A stretch of DNA of 64,000 nt from Streptomyces ortus (GCF_026341275.1 NZ_JAIFZO010000002.1:4308118-4372117), one strand, 5' to 3'; counted from the first letter of the stretch, positions 25,986-36,036 are shown. Numbers and translations: made by a program. The notes: generated by a model not told the origin, from the sequence alone.

Positions 25986-27452
25986 TCAGTTCTGCTCCGC
26001 CCACCACTCCTTGAGAGCCGACACCGCGGCGTCGTACTCCATCGGCCCGTTCTCCAGACGCAGCTCCAAGAGGAACTTGTAGGCCTGGCCGATGGCCGGG
26101 CCCGGTCCGATGTCCAGGACCTTCATGATCTGGTTGCCGTCGAGGTCGGGACGGATCGCGTCCAGCTCCTCCTGCTCCTGGAGCTGGGCGACGCGCTCCT
26201 CCAGACCGTCGTAGGCCCGGGAGAGGGCGGTCGCCTTGCGCTTGTTCCGTGTCGTGCAGTCGGAGCGGGTCAGCTTGTGGAGGCGATCAAGGAGGGGGCC
26301 GGCGTCCCGGACATAGCGGCGGACCGCCGAGTCCGTCCACTCCCCGGTGCCGTAGCCGTGGAAGCGCAGGTGCAGCTCGACCAGGCGCGAGACGTCCTTC
26401 ACCAGCTCGTTGGAGTACTTGAGCGCGGTCATCCGCTTCTTGGTCATCTTGGCCCCCACCACCTCGTGGTGGTGGAAGGAGACCCGCCCGTCCTCCTCGA
26501 AGCGACGCGTCCGCGGCTTGCCGATGTCGTGCAGCAGCGCGGCCAGGCGCAGAGTGAGGTCCGGGCCGTTCTCCTCCAGCGCCATCGCCTGCTCCAGGAC
26601 GATCAACGAGTGGTCGTAGACGTCCTTGTGCCGGTGGTGCTCGTCCCGCTCCAGACGCAACGCGGGCAGCTCGGGCAGCACGTGGTCGGCCAGCCCCGTG
26701 TCCACGAGCAGGGTCAGTCCCTTGCGCGGGTGGGCCGACAGGAGCAGCTTGTTCAGCTCCTCACGCACACGCTCCGCCGAGACGATCTCGATGCGGTCGG
26801 CCATGGCCTTCATCGCCGCGACGACCTCCGGCGCCACCTCGAAGTCGATCTGCGCCCCGAAGCGCGCCGCCCGCATCATCCGCAGCGGGTCGTCGGAGAA
26901 GGACGACTCGGGGGTCCCCGGAGTCCGCAGGACACGGGCGGCGAGATCATCGAGCCCGCCGTGCGGATCGATGAACTTCTTCTCGGGAAGCGCCACCGCC
27001 ATCGCGTTCACCGTGAAGTCGCGCCGGACCAGGTCTTCCTCGATGGAGTCCCCGTAGGACACCTCGGGCTTGCGCGAGGACCGGTCGTACGACTCGGAGC
27101 GGTAGGTCGTCACCTCGATCTCGAAGCTCTGTACGCCATCACCGACACGCGCGTCCTTCTGCGCCCCCACGGTGCCGAAGGCGATGCCGACCTCCCACAG
27201 GGAGTCGGCCCAGGGCCGCATGATCTTCAGTACGTCCTCGGGGCGGGCATCGGTCGTGAAGTCCAGGTCGTTGCCGAGCCTGCCGAGCAGGGCGTCCCGA
27301 ACCGAACCGCCGACGAGGGCGAGAGAGAACCCGGCCTCCTGAAAACGGCGGGCCAGCTCATCGGCGACGGGGGACACCCGCAGCAGCTCGCTCACCGCGC
27401 GGCTCTGCACCTGACTCAGTGCACTGGGACTGTCTTCGTTGGCGTTCGACAC
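25986..27452 (-). CDS. pcnA: CCA tRNA nucleotidyltransferase / poly(A) polymerase family
   Basis: 488 residues from GTG 27452. The nucleotidyltransferase head is clear: ALVGGSVRDALLGRLGNDLD, with the two catalytic Asp in DLDF. An RNA-binding region follows (DDPLRMMRAARFGAQIDFE), then an HD hydrolase domain (LRLAALLHDIGKPRTR). This is the class II CCA-adding enzyme of actinobacteria that repairs tRNA 3' ends, needed because the tRNA-Ile in this window lacks an encoded CCA. It is divergent from the DUF6049-type gene. Confidence 0.93.
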   Translation of the reverse strand: MSNANEDSPSALSQVQSRAVSELLRVSPVADELARRFQEAGFSLALVGGSVRDALLGRLGNDLDFTTDARPEDVLKIMRPWADSLWEVGIAFGTVGAQKDARVGDGVQSFEIEVTTYRSESYDRSSRKPEVSYGDSIEEDLVRRDFTVNAMAVALPEKKFIDPHGGLDDLAARVLRTPGTPESSFSDDPLRMMRAARFGAQIDFEVAPEVVAAMKAMADRIEIVSAERVREELNKLLLSAHPRKGLTLLVDTGLADHVLPELPALRLERDEHHRHKDVYDHSLIVLEQAMALEENGPDLTLRLAALLHDIGKPRTRRFEEDGRVSFHHHEVVGAKMTKKRMTALKYSNELVKDVSRLVELHLRFHGYGTGEWTDSAVRRYVRDAGPLLDRLHKLTRSDCTTRNKRKATALSRAYDGLEERVAQLQEQEELDAIRPDLDGNQIMKVLDIGPGPAIGQAYKFLLELRLENGPMEYDAAVSALKEWWAEQN

Positions 27453-27688
27453 AACAGAAAAGGTTACGTGGCCCCGATGCCCGAGAGCGCCTTCATTAAA
27501 AGTGCACAGGTCTCACCCCTTGTCCAGGGTGGGGACACCGACCCAGATACAGCCACATAGAGGGACAGCCGGGTTTCGTTCTCCGATCTTGTGGAGCGGA
27601 CCGCGGCACTTACCCTCGGCGCGCATCGTTACCATGCGTGGACGCACATTCCGACGACCACTGACGACGACGAGGGACGGGCGAGCGC

Positions 27689-30127
27689 GTGGCCGAGGCG
27701 GCAGACTTCCAGGGGACCAGTCCCTCACCTGCCCGCCGGTGGCTTCGGCGCACCGGAGCACTGCTCGCCGGGGCGCCTCTGCTGGCAGGCGTCCTACAGC
27801 TGCCCACTTCTTCGTCCTCGTACGCCTCTGAACCGAGCGCCCCGGCCAAAGCCACCGGCTCGCGTACGGTGGACGTCTCGCTGGACTCGCTCAGCCCCAG
27901 CATCCCCTCGGACGACGACACACTCACCGTCTCCGGGAAGATCGTCAACAACGGCAAGCAGGCGGTCACCGCCGCGCACGTGGGGCTGCGGGTCGGCCCG
28001 GCGCTGAACGGCCGCTCGGCCATCGACGACGCCGCGAAGAGCAACCCCTACGCGGGCACGGAGGTCGGCGGCAAGTACGTGGCCACGTTCGCCAGGCTGG
28101 CCCCGGGCGTCCCGCAGACGTTCAGCATCTCCGTTCCCGTCGACAAGCTGGACCTGGGCTCCGACGGCGTCTACCAGCTCGGTGTCACCCTGACCGGCCG
28201 GACCACCGCCGCGGCGTACGACCAGATCCTCGGTATCGAGCGGACCTTCCTCCCGTGGCAGCCGGAGGCCGCGGACACGAAGACCAGGACCACCTACCTC
28301 TGGCCGCTGATCTCAACCTCCCACATGACGGCCGAGACCGGTTCGAACGAACAGCAGACCCCCGTCTTCGCGGACGACGACGTCCTGGCCGCCGAGCTCT
28401 CACCCGGTGGCCGTCTGGAACAGCTCCTCAGCCTCGGCAAGGACCTCGACATCACCTGGGTCATCGACCCGGACCTGCTCGCCTCCGTCGACGCCATGAC
28501 CCGCAGCTACCGGGTCCAGGCGGACGGCTCCGGCGGGACGACCACGGCCGGTACGCACCAGGCGGTGGCCAAGCAGTGGCTCAGCAAGCTGGAGAAGGAG
28601 ATCAGAGGCGAGGAGGTCGTCGCTCTCCCCTTCGCCGACCCGGATCTGGCCTCCCTGGCCCACCACGGCACCAAGGTGACCGGATCGCTGAGTCACCTCA
28701 AGGACGCCACCACCGCGGCCGCGATCACCGTGGAATCGGTCCTCCACGTGACCCCCGGCACCGAGTACGCCTGGCCCGTGAACGGCGCGATCGACCCGTC
28801 GATCGTCAAGGTCGCGACCTCGGCCGGCGCCGACACGGTGATCGCCCGCAGCGACAGCCTCCAGGAGACCGGCGCCCTCCCCTACACGCCCTCGGCGGCC
28901 CGGCCGATCGGCGGCGGCACCACAGCGGTCGTCACGGACGCCCGGCTGTCCACGGCTTTTCAGGGCGACATGACGGTGGCCGGCAACTCCACCCTCGCCG
29001 TGCAGCGGTTCCTCGCCCAGAGCCTGATGCTCAACCGTCAGGCCCCGGACAAGCAGCGCAGCGTCGTGGTCGCCCCGCAGCGCACGCCGACCGCCAGCCA
29101 GGCGCAGACGATGGCACAGGCGCTGACGGCGCTCCAGGACGGGAACTGGTCGGAGTCCGCCGAGCTGTCCGCGGCCACCAAGGCCAAGCCGGACGCGGGC
29201 GCCACCACCCGGGTGCCGTCGGCGTCCGCGTACCCCTCCTCGCTGCGCAAGCAGGAGCTGCCGCTGGAGGCCTTCACACAGATCGAGGAGACACAGAGGA
29301 AGCTCAACAGCTTCCAGGTGATCCTCTCCGACAAGTCCCGGGTGGTCACACCCTTCGGACGGGCCATGGACCGGTCGATGTCCACCTCCTGGCGCGGCCG
29401 TGCCGACGAGGCGCAGGCGTTCCGCGACGCGGTGGAGAAGTACCTCGTCGGGCTCACCGAGGGCGTCGGGCTGATCGACAAGTCCGAGGCGAAACTCTCG
29501 GGCCGCAGCGCCACGATCCCGGTCACCGTGCAGAACAACCTCGTCCAGGGCGTCGACCACCTGGTGCTGCGTCTGACCTCCACACAGCCGAGCCGCCTGA
29601 GCATCGGTGACGGTGCCTGGCAGGAGCAGCCGGTCGCGGTCGCGGGCGGGCACAGCCAGTCGGTGAAGTTCACCACCAACGCGCATGCGAACGGCCGGGC
29701 CGGAGTGATCGCCCAGCTGTACACCGAGGACGGCCAGGCGTACGGCCCTCCGGTCGCCTTCGACGTGAAGGTCACCGAGATCACGGCCACGGTGATGCTG
29801 GTCATCGCCGGCGGTGTGCTGCTGCTGGTGCTCGCCGGGTTCCGGATGTACACGCAGCGCAAGCGGGAGGCCGCCCGCCAGGCCGCGCTGGAAGCGCACG
29901 CCACCTCCACGGACGACCCGGCGGAGCACGCTCCCGACACCGGCACGAAGAGCACCGACGCGGAGAACACGGGCGCGCGCACCGCGGCCGAGGCGGAGGG
30001 CGACCGCGACCGGACGTCCACGCCCGGGTCGAGCGCACCCGACCCGGAGCACCCGAGTGACCCGTCACCGGACACCGCACCGGAAATCACCGACCCGTCC
30101 GGCACGGGTGAGAGAGTGGACCGTTGA
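27689..30127 (+). CDS. Large secreted/membrane-anchored protein, DUF6049 type
   Basis: 812 residues from GTG 27689. A basic N-terminus and a hydrophobic stretch (GALLAGAPLLAGVLQL) form a signal peptide. The long extracellular body contains an immunoglobulin-like start (VDVSLDSLSPSIPSDDDTL). Near the C-terminus lies one membrane helix (ITATVMLVIAGGVLLLVLAGF), then a charged, disordered cytoplasmic tail of about 90 residues. It corresponds by position to mycobacterial Rv3909, directly before MurJ. A wall-synthesis role is inferred only from that context. murJ starts 45 bp downstream. Confidence 0.8.
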   Translation: MAEAADFQGTSPSPARRWLRRTGALLAGAPLLAGVLQLPTSSSSYASEPSAPAKATGSRTVDVSLDSLSPSIPSDDDTLTVSGKIVNNGKQAVTAAHVGLRVGPALNGRSAIDDAAKSNPYAGTEVGGKYVATFARLAPGVPQTFSISVPVDKLDLGSDGVYQLGVTLTGRTTAAAYDQILGIERTFLPWQPEAADTKTRTTYLWPLISTSHMTAETGSNEQQTPVFADDDVLAAELSPGGRLEQLLSLGKDLDITWVIDPDLLASVDAMTRSYRVQADGSGGTTTAGTHQAVAKQWLSKLEKEIRGEEVVALPFADPDLASLAHHGTKVTGSLSHLKDATTAAAITVESVLHVTPGTEYAWPVNGAIDPSIVKVATSAGADTVIARSDSLQETGALPYTPSAARPIGGGTTAVVTDARLSTAFQGDMTVAGNSTLAVQRFLAQSLMLNRQAPDKQRSVVVAPQRTPTASQAQTMAQALTALQDGNWSESAELSAATKAKPDAGATTRVPSASAYPSSLRKQELPLEAFTQIEETQRKLNSFQVILSDKSRVVTPFGRAMDRSMSTSWRGRADEAQAFRDAVEKYLVGLTEGVGLIDKSEAKLSGRSATIPVTVQNNLVQGVDHLVLRLTSTQPSRLSIGDGAWQEQPVAVAGGHSQSVKFTTNAHANGRAGVIAQLYTEDGQAYGPPVAFDVKVTEITATVMLVIAGGVLLLVLAGFRMYTQRKREAARQAALEAHATSTDDPAEHAPDTGTKSTDAENTGARTAAEAEGDRDRTSTPGSSAPDPEHPSDPSPDTAPEITDPSGTGERVDR

Positions 30128-30172
30128 GCGATGTCGTGGCCGGTGGGCCGGGGACGATGAGGTGGGGTAACC

Positions 30173-32389
30173 ATGAACGCGCCGTACGACGGTGACCGCG
30201 GTCAGGGCGCGGGGGGCTCCGGCCACCCCGACGGCCCGCCGCAGGGCCCGCCGGATCCTGGCGAGGTGCCTCCGCAGCCCGCGGCCGAGGTGTACTTCCA
30301 GGACGCCTACGCCCAGGACCCCTACCGGGCCCAGGACCTGTCCGCCCAGGACCCGGTCACCGAGGCCCTCTACGACCGCGCCGCGCATCCTCCGCCGCCG
30401 CCCGGCACGTATCAGCCGCAGCAGCCGCTCTACGGCCCGCCGCCCCAGTCCCCGTACGCACCCGACCCGCGGGTGTGGGCACAGACCCCGGCGCCCGAGC
30501 CGGAGGGTCCCACCCAGTACCTGCCCTACGGGGACGATCCCCGCACGACACAGTTCGTCGGCGTCGACGACCTGGTGACCCAGGCCGGTGAGGAACGCCA
30601 CGAGCCGGACGCGTTCGCCCATCTCTTCCGGGACCAGCAGCAGGGCGGTGCTCCGGCTCCCGCCGGGCCGCCGCCCAGCGTTCCTCCGCCGACGCGGGAG
30701 CCGGCTGCGGCCACCACGGCGCCTCCCGCGCCCGCGGCGGCTCCGGCCAAGAAGTCCGGGGGCCGTGCGTCGGGCCTGCTGAAGTCCAGCGCCGTGATGG
30801 CGGCCGGAACCATGGTGTCCCGTCTCACCGGCTTCATCCGCTCCGCGCTGATCGTCGCGGCGCTGGGTGTCGGCCTGCTCGGTGACACCTTCCAGGTCGC
30901 CTACCAACTGCCGACGATGATCTACATCCTGACCGTCGGCGGCGGACTCAACTCCGTCTTCGTACCGCAGCTCGTGCGTGCCATGAAGGAGGACGACGAC
31001 GGCGGTGAGGCGTACGCCAACCGGCTGCTGACCCTCGTGGTCGTGGTTCTCGGCCTGCTCACCGCGCTCGCGGTGCTCGCCGCGCCGCTGCTGGTCCGCG
31101 CGCTGTCGGCGCCCGTGGCGGGCAACGCGGCGGCCAACGACGTCGCCGTCACCTTCGCCCGCTACTTCCTGCCCACGATCTTCTTCATGGGCATCCACGT
31201 GGTGATGGGCCAAATCCTCAACGCGCGCGGGAAGTTCGGCGCGATGATGTGGACCCCGGTCCTCAACAACGTCGTCATCATCGTGACGCTCGGCCTGTTC
31301 ATCTGGGTGTACGGCACCGCGAGCAGCTCCGGCATGAAGGCCTCGACCATCCCGCCGGAGGGCGAGCAACTGCTCGGCATCGGTGTGCTGCTCGGTCTCG
31401 TCGTCCAGGCCCTCGCGATGATCCCCTACCTCCGTGAGACCGGCTTCCGGCTGCGGCTGCGCTTCGACTGGAAGGGCCACGGACTCGGCAAGGCGGCGAT
31501 GCTCGCCAAGTGGACCGTGCTCTTCGTCCTCGCCAACCAGGCGGGCGCGATCGTGGTGACCCAGCTGTCCACCGCGGCGGGCAAGAACTCCCCCGTCGAC
31601 GGCACCGGCTTCGCCGCCTACGCCAACGCCCAACTCATCTGGGGTCTCCCGCAGGCCATCATCACGGTCTCGCTGATGGCCGCCCTGCTGCCTCGGCTCG
31701 CCCGTTCGGCCCACGAGGGTGACACCGGGGCCGTCCGCGACGACATCTCCCAGGGGCTGCGCACCACGGCCGTGGCGATCGTGCCGATCTCCTTCGGCTT
31801 CGTCGCACTCGGCGTCCCGATGTGCACGCTGATGTTCGGTGCCTCCGGAACCGGCGAGGCCACGAACATGGGGTACATGCTGATGGCCTTCGGCCTCGGC
31901 CTGATCCCCTACTCCGTGCAGTACGTCGTGCTGCGTGCCTTCTACGCGTACGAGGACACCCGCACCCCCTTCTACAACACGGTCATCGTGGCCGTCGTCA
32001 ACGCCAGCGCCTCCGCGCTGTGTTTCTTCCTGCTTCCTGCGCGCTGGGCGGTCGCGGGCATGGCCGCCTCGTACGGTCTTGCCTACGCCACCGGTGTCGG
32101 GGTCGCGTGGCGGCGGCTGAGCAAGCGGCTGGGCGGCGACCTGGACGGCGGCCGTGTGCTGCGTACCTACGCGCGGCTCGCGATCGCCGCGGTACCGGCC
32201 GCGCTGCTCAGCGGCGCGGCCTGCTACGGCATCAGCAAGTCGCTGGGCCAGGGCGTCGGCGGCTCGCTCGTCGCCCTGTTCTGCGGTGGTGTCGTACTGC
32301 TCGGTGTCTTCTTCGTCGCGGCGCGACGGATGCGCATCGAGGAACTGAACGGAATGGTGGGCATGGTCCGCGGGCGCCTTGGGCGCTGA
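30173..32389 (+). CDS. murJ: Lipid II flippase MurJ (MviN)
   Basis: 738 residues from ATG 30173. Residues 1-200 are a Pro/Gln/Gly/Ala-rich cytoplasmic extension. The MOP-family core then begins: SSAVMAAGTMVSRLTGFIRS and GLLGDTFQVAYQLPTMIYIL, with 13-14 helices to the end. It moves lipid-linked peptidoglycan precursor across the membrane. In mycobacteria the same protein carries a fused pseudokinase; here that domain is a separate gene 118 bp downstream. Confidence 0.95.
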   Translation: MNAPYDGDRGQGAGGSGHPDGPPQGPPDPGEVPPQPAAEVYFQDAYAQDPYRAQDLSAQDPVTEALYDRAAHPPPPPGTYQPQQPLYGPPPQSPYAPDPRVWAQTPAPEPEGPTQYLPYGDDPRTTQFVGVDDLVTQAGEERHEPDAFAHLFRDQQQGGAPAPAGPPPSVPPPTREPAAATTAPPAPAAAPAKKSGGRASGLLKSSAVMAAGTMVSRLTGFIRSALIVAALGVGLLGDTFQVAYQLPTMIYILTVGGGLNSVFVPQLVRAMKEDDDGGEAYANRLLTLVVVVLGLLTALAVLAAPLLVRALSAPVAGNAAANDVAVTFARYFLPTIFFMGIHVVMGQILNARGKFGAMMWTPVLNNVVIIVTLGLFIWVYGTASSSGMKASTIPPEGEQLLGIGVLLGLVVQALAMIPYLRETGFRLRLRFDWKGHGLGKAAMLAKWTVLFVLANQAGAIVVTQLSTAAGKNSPVDGTGFAAYANAQLIWGLPQAIITVSLMAALLPRLARSAHEGDTGAVRDDISQGLRTTAVAIVPISFGFVALGVPMCTLMFGASGTGEATNMGYMLMAFGLGLIPYSVQYVVLRAFYAYEDTRTPFYNTVIVAVVNASASALCFFLLPARWAVAGMAASYGLAYATGVGVAWRRLSKRLGGDLDGGRVLRTYARLAIAAVPAALLSGAACYGISKSLGQGVGGSLVALFCGGVVLLGVFFVAARRMRIEELNGMVGMVRGRLGR

Positions 32390-32507
32390 GAGCGGGGTAG
32401 GCGCACAACCATCGTCCGCGACCGCGTGTCGTGCAGAGGGACGGACTGTGGGCACAATTGGCTTTGGCGTCGGACAGCGCGCAACGAATGGGGAGGCAGG
32501 AGCGACG

Positions 32508-34223
32508 GTGGCGGAACGGAGCACGGCTGCCGTCGACGTGGCGGACAGCAGCGGCGATGAGCCGCTGACCGCGAAGGCGGACCAGTCCACGGCCGACGGG
32601 GTGGCCCAGAACCGGGAGCGGGACACGGAGAGCGAAGAGGCACAGGGGAGCGGGGGGAACGAGAACCCCGGCAGGACTTCACCGCCCGAGTTGCACAGTG
32701 GTCACAAGCTCGCCAGACGCTATCGCCTGGAGGAGTGCGTCACCCGTCTGGACGGTTTCAGCAGTTGGCGTGCGGTGGACGAGAAACTCCGCCGTGCCGT
32801 CGGTGTGCACCTGCTGCCCGCCGACCACCCTCGGGCGCGTTCCGTCCTCGCGGCGGCCCGTTCGTCGGCCCTGCTGGGCGATCCCCGGTTCGTCCAGGTC
32901 CTGGACGCGGTCGAGGAGAACGACCTCGTCTATGTGGTGCACGAATGGCTGCCCGACGCCACGGAGCTCACGACGCTCCTGGCCGCCGGAACGCTGGAGG
33001 TGCACGAGGCGTACCAGATGGTCAGTCAGGTGTCCTCGGCGATGGCCGCCGCACACCGCGAGGGGCTGGCTCATCTGAAGCTGACCCCGGGCGCCGTGCT
33101 GCGCACCTCGTCCGGCCAGTGGCGCATCCGGGGCCTCGCCGTGAACGCCGCGCTGCGCGGCATCACTTCCGACACCCCGCAGCGCACCGACACGGAGGCG
33201 ATCGGCGCCCTCCTGTACGCCACGCTCACACAGCGCTGGCCGTACGAAGACGACGCGTACGGACTCTCCGGGCTACCCAAGGGCGTCGGCCTCATCGCGC
33301 CCGATCAGGTACGGGCAGGCGTGCACCGCGGTCTGTCGGAGCTCGCGATGCGGGCACTCGCCAACGACGGCGCCACCGCGTCCCGTCAGGAACCTCCGTG
33401 CACCACGCCGGAGGAACTGGTGAAGGCGATCGGCGAGATGCCGCGCATCCGTCCGCCCGAGCCGACGTTCACCGCACCGCCCGAGTACCAGCGCACGACG
33501 TACCAGCAGGGCAACTACGGCCGCCCCGCGCCTCACCCGGGATCCCCCCAGGCGATGCCGACGCCGCTTCCCCCGCTGCAGACCCGCACCGGCAAAGCCC
33601 TCAAGTGGGCTGTGTCCGCGCTTCTGATCGCCGCGCTGGGGCTCGGCAGCTGGCAGCTCGCCGACGCGCTCATGGATCACGGGAAGTCCGACGAGACGGG
33701 CGACACCCAGATCACGGACGGCAACGACAAGAGCAGCGACAAGACGAAGCCGGCCCGGCCTCTCACGATCCAGAGCGCCGCGGAGTACTACCCGGACGGC
33801 AAGCCCCAGCACGCGAACGACGTGGGCCTGACGTACGACAAGGACAGTTCCACCTACTGGAGGACGTACTCCTACCGGGGCGGCCCCAAGCTGGCGCCCT
33901 TCAAGCAGGGCGTGGGCATCGTCTACGACCTGGGGTCGGAGAAGGAAGTGTCGGCGGCCTCGATAGGGCTGTACTACGCGGGCGACCACACAACGGCCAC
34001 GCTGTACGCGGCCAACTCGTTGTCGTCCTCGGAGAGTCTGGGCTCGATGACGAAGATCGCGACCGGCACGACCAGCACCACGGACTTGAAGATTGCGGCC
34101 AAGAAGGCGGTGAAGACCCGGTACGTTCTGGTCTGGATCACCGCGGTGCCGAACGCGGCGGGCGACCAGTTCAGCGGCGCCGGTTACAAGCAAGCGATCA
34201 CCGACGTGAAGTTCACCGGCTGA
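32508..34223 (+). CDS. Membrane pseudokinase with extracellular discoidin-like domain
   Basis: 571 residues from GTG 32508, chosen for GGGAGGCAGGAG upstream; GTG 32448 is also in frame. A kinase-like fold starts at LARRYRLEECVTRLDGF but lacks catalytic residues: the ATP-binding Lys position reads RAVGVHLLP, the HRD loop reads AHLKLTPGAVL, and no DFG is present. A single membrane helix (about 365-385) is followed by an external domain (SAAEYYPDGKPQHANDVGL to the end) like that of mycobacterial Rv3910. Those parts bind FhaA and wall precursors there. Here it probably regulates MurJ (inference). Confidence 0.8.
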   Translation: MAERSTAAVDVADSSGDEPLTAKADQSTADGVAQNRERDTESEEAQGSGGNENPGRTSPPELHSGHKLARRYRLEECVTRLDGFSSWRAVDEKLRRAVGVHLLPADHPRARSVLAAARSSALLGDPRFVQVLDAVEENDLVYVVHEWLPDATELTTLLAAGTLEVHEAYQMVSQVSSAMAAAHREGLAHLKLTPGAVLRTSSGQWRIRGLAVNAALRGITSDTPQRTDTEAIGALLYATLTQRWPYEDDAYGLSGLPKGVGLIAPDQVRAGVHRGLSELAMRALANDGATASRQEPPCTTPEELVKAIGEMPRIRPPEPTFTAPPEYQRTTYQQGNYGRPAPHPGSPQAMPTPLPPLQTRTGKALKWAVSALLIAALGLGSWQLADALMDHGKSDETGDTQITDGNDKSSDKTKPARPLTIQSAAEYYPDGKPQHANDVGLTYDKDSSTYWRTYSYRGGPKLAPFKQGVGIVYDLGSEKEVSAASIGLYYAGDHTTATLYAANSLSSSESLGSMTKIATGTTSTTDLKIAAKKAVKTRYVLVWITAVPNAAGDQFSGAGYKQAITDVKFTG

Positions 34224-34249
34224 GGAGTAGCCGAGGGGGAGGGGGTTCG

Positions 34250-34960
34250 ATGGCGGACGGCGCCTACCGCGAAGTAAGCGATCAGGACCTCCTCGCCCGT
34301 CATGTCGAGGGCGATCCCGATGCCTTCGGCGAACTCGTACGGCGTCACCGCGACCGGCTCTGGGCTGTCGCCCTGCGCACGCTCGGCGACCGCGAGGAAG
34401 CCGCTGACGCCGTCCAGGACGCTCTCGTCTCCGCCTACCGGGCCGCCCACACCTTCCGCGGCCAGTCGGCCGTCACCACCTGGCTGCACCGGATCACGGT
34501 GAACGCCTGCCTGGACCGGGCCCGCAAGACAGCCTCCAGGAAGACCTCCCCGGTGGACGACACGGAACGCCTGGAGCAGCTCCTGGAGCCGCACGAGTCG
34601 GCTTCCGCACCGGCCGAGCGCAATGATCTGCACCGTGAGCTGCTGGCCGCTCTGGGCACCCTGCCCGCCGATCAGCGGGCCGCTCTCGTCCTGGTGGACA
34701 TGCAGGGCTACCCCGTGGCGGAGGCCGCCAGTCTGCTCGACGTGCCGACGGGAACCGTCAAGAGCCGCTGCGCTCGCGGCAGAGCCAGACTTCTCCCCCT
34801 GCTCAAACACCTGCGCACGGACAGCGGGAGCGACAGATCGAGCAAGAAGTCGGGCGAGGGAAGGAACCGTACGCAGGGGACATCCGTCCCACCCGCAGCG
34901 GGACCACATGACGGACCAAGCGATTCAGCGGCTGTGAAGGGCGGAGGTGGGCGAGCGTGA
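34250..34960 (+). CDS. sigM: ECF sigma factor, SigM-like
   Basis: 236 residues from ATG 34250, 26 bp after the pseudokinase gene. Region 2 reads HVEGDPDAFGELVRRHRDRL and DREEAADAVQDALVSAYRAA; region 4 reads LPADQRAALVLVDMQGYPVAEAA and DVPTGTVKSRCARGRARLL. A ~40-residue disordered C-terminal tail follows. Position between murJ/pseudokinase and trxB matches mycobacterial sigM. Its stop overlaps the start of the next gene (GTGA), so it is translationally coupled to its presumed anti-sigma factor. Confidence 0.9.
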   Translation: MADGAYREVSDQDLLARHVEGDPDAFGELVRRHRDRLWAVALRTLGDREEAADAVQDALVSAYRAAHTFRGQSAVTTWLHRITVNACLDRARKTASRKTSPVDDTERLEQLLEPHESASAPAERNDLHRELLAALGTLPADQRAALVLVDMQGYPVAEAASLLDVPTGTVKSRCARGRARLLPLLKHLRTDSGSDRSSKKSGEGRNRTQGTSVPPAAGPHDGPSDSAAVKGGGGRA

Positions 34961-35913
34961 CATCCACGGCCGACACGACCGGACACCCGGACGTCACGGA
35001 GATCTCCGACCTCACCGAGGGTCTGCTCCCCCCGTCGCGTTCAGCGGATGTACGACGTCACCTCGACGACTGCGCGCCCTGCGCCGACGTGTACGACTCG
35101 CTGGAAGAGATCCGCGGCATGCTCGGCACGCTGCCGGGCCCCCTGCGGATGCCCGACGACGTCGCGGAACGCATCGATGCCGCCCTCGCGGCCGAAGCCC
35201 TGCTGAATGCCACCGTGCCAAGCGCCTCTGGCATGGGCGCCCTGTCGTCCGTGAGCGAGTCCCGCCCGCCGGCCGACGACGAGCGCAAAAGCGTGAGCGG
35301 CGGCAGCGGCACGCATGTTTCACGTGAAACATCGACCGTGGCCGACCGCCCCGCAGGACATTCCCGTGCCGCCACCGGGCCGGGTCGCGCGCGTCGCCCC
35401 CGTCGCGGTCGACGCAGCACCGTCGTCCTGGGCGCCATGTTCACCGCTGCCGCGCTGGGCCTCGGAGGCCTGCTCATCCAGTCGATGGGAAGCGATGGCG
35501 GGGACAACGGCTCCGCGTCGCCGTCCCCGAAGCAGAGCGACTCCGCGAAGACCTTCGCCGGGGAGAAGCTGGAGAATCAGGTCGCGGATCTCCTCACCGA
35601 GGTGAAGGAGAAGAAGGACGGCGGCCCTCGTAGTTCCCGCCCTCAGGGCACCGCGTCCACCGATGGGCCGAAGGTTTTCAACACACCCACGGACGCGGTA
35701 CCCAGCTGCGTGATGCAGGGGATCGGCCGCGACGCGATTCCCCTCGCTTTCAAGGAAGGCTCCTACGACGGCACGGACGCGTATCTCGTCGTGCTGCCCG
35801 CAGCCACCGACCAGACACAGGTCACGGCGTACGTGGTCGACTCCGCCTGTGTGGACAAGCCGTCGGTCTCCGGTGGCAAGGTCCTGCTGGAGCACACCTA
35901 CCCGCGCAGCTGA
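34957..35913 (+). CDS. Anti-sigma factor, membrane-anchored zinc-finger type
   Basis: 318 residues from GTG 34957, overlapping the sigma gene by 4 bp. The N-terminus has the anti-sigma HxxxCxxC core (VRRHLDDCAPCADVYDSLEE). A basic stretch precedes one transmembrane helix (VVLGAMFTAAALGLGGLLI). The outer part (about 150 residues) has two Cys (VPSCVMQGIG and VDSACVDK). An exact parS site (35317-35330) lies inside the coding sequence and encodes VSRET. The overlap and motif make it the partner of the upstream sigma factor. Confidence 0.88.
   Translation: MTSTADTTGHPDVTEISDLTEGLLPPSRSADVRRHLDDCAPCADVYDSLEEIRGMLGTLPGPLRMPDDVAERIDAALAAEALLNATVPSASGMGALSSVSESRPPADDERKSVSGGSGTHVSRETSTVADRPAGHSRAATGPGRARRPRRGRRSTVVLGAMFTAAALGLGGLLIQSMGSDGGDNGSASPSPKQSDSAKTFAGEKLENQVADLLTEVKEKKDGGPRSSRPQGTASTDGPKVFNTPTDAVPSCVMQGIGRDAIPLAFKEGSYDGTDAYLVVLPAATDQTQVTAYVVDSACVDKPSVSGGKVLLEHTYPRS
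35317..35330. promoter_or_regulatory. parS site inside the anti-sigma gene
   Basis: Exact GTTTCACGTGAAAC, read in frame as Val-Ser-Arg-Glu-Thr within the disordered region before the membrane helix. Confidence 0.9.
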
Positions 35914-36008
35914 GCCGTCTCGGCTCCGCCACGGACGGTCGGCGACGCTCTCCACCCCTGCTCTGACCCCTGCTCGCGGTGACTCGTCTTCGTGTGCCCG
36001 GACACAGT

Positions 36009-36036
36009 GGGAATGCGCGCCCCTTAGGATCCGTTG
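36009..36036 (+). promoter_or_regulatory. Sigma-R type promoter of trxBA
   Basis: GGGAAT (36009-36014) and GTTG (36033-36036) are separated by exactly 18 bp, matching the SigR consensus (GGAAT-N18/19-GTT) known for the Streptomyces thiol-stress regulon, of which trxBA is a founding target. It lies 72 bp before the trxB start. Confidence 0.85.
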
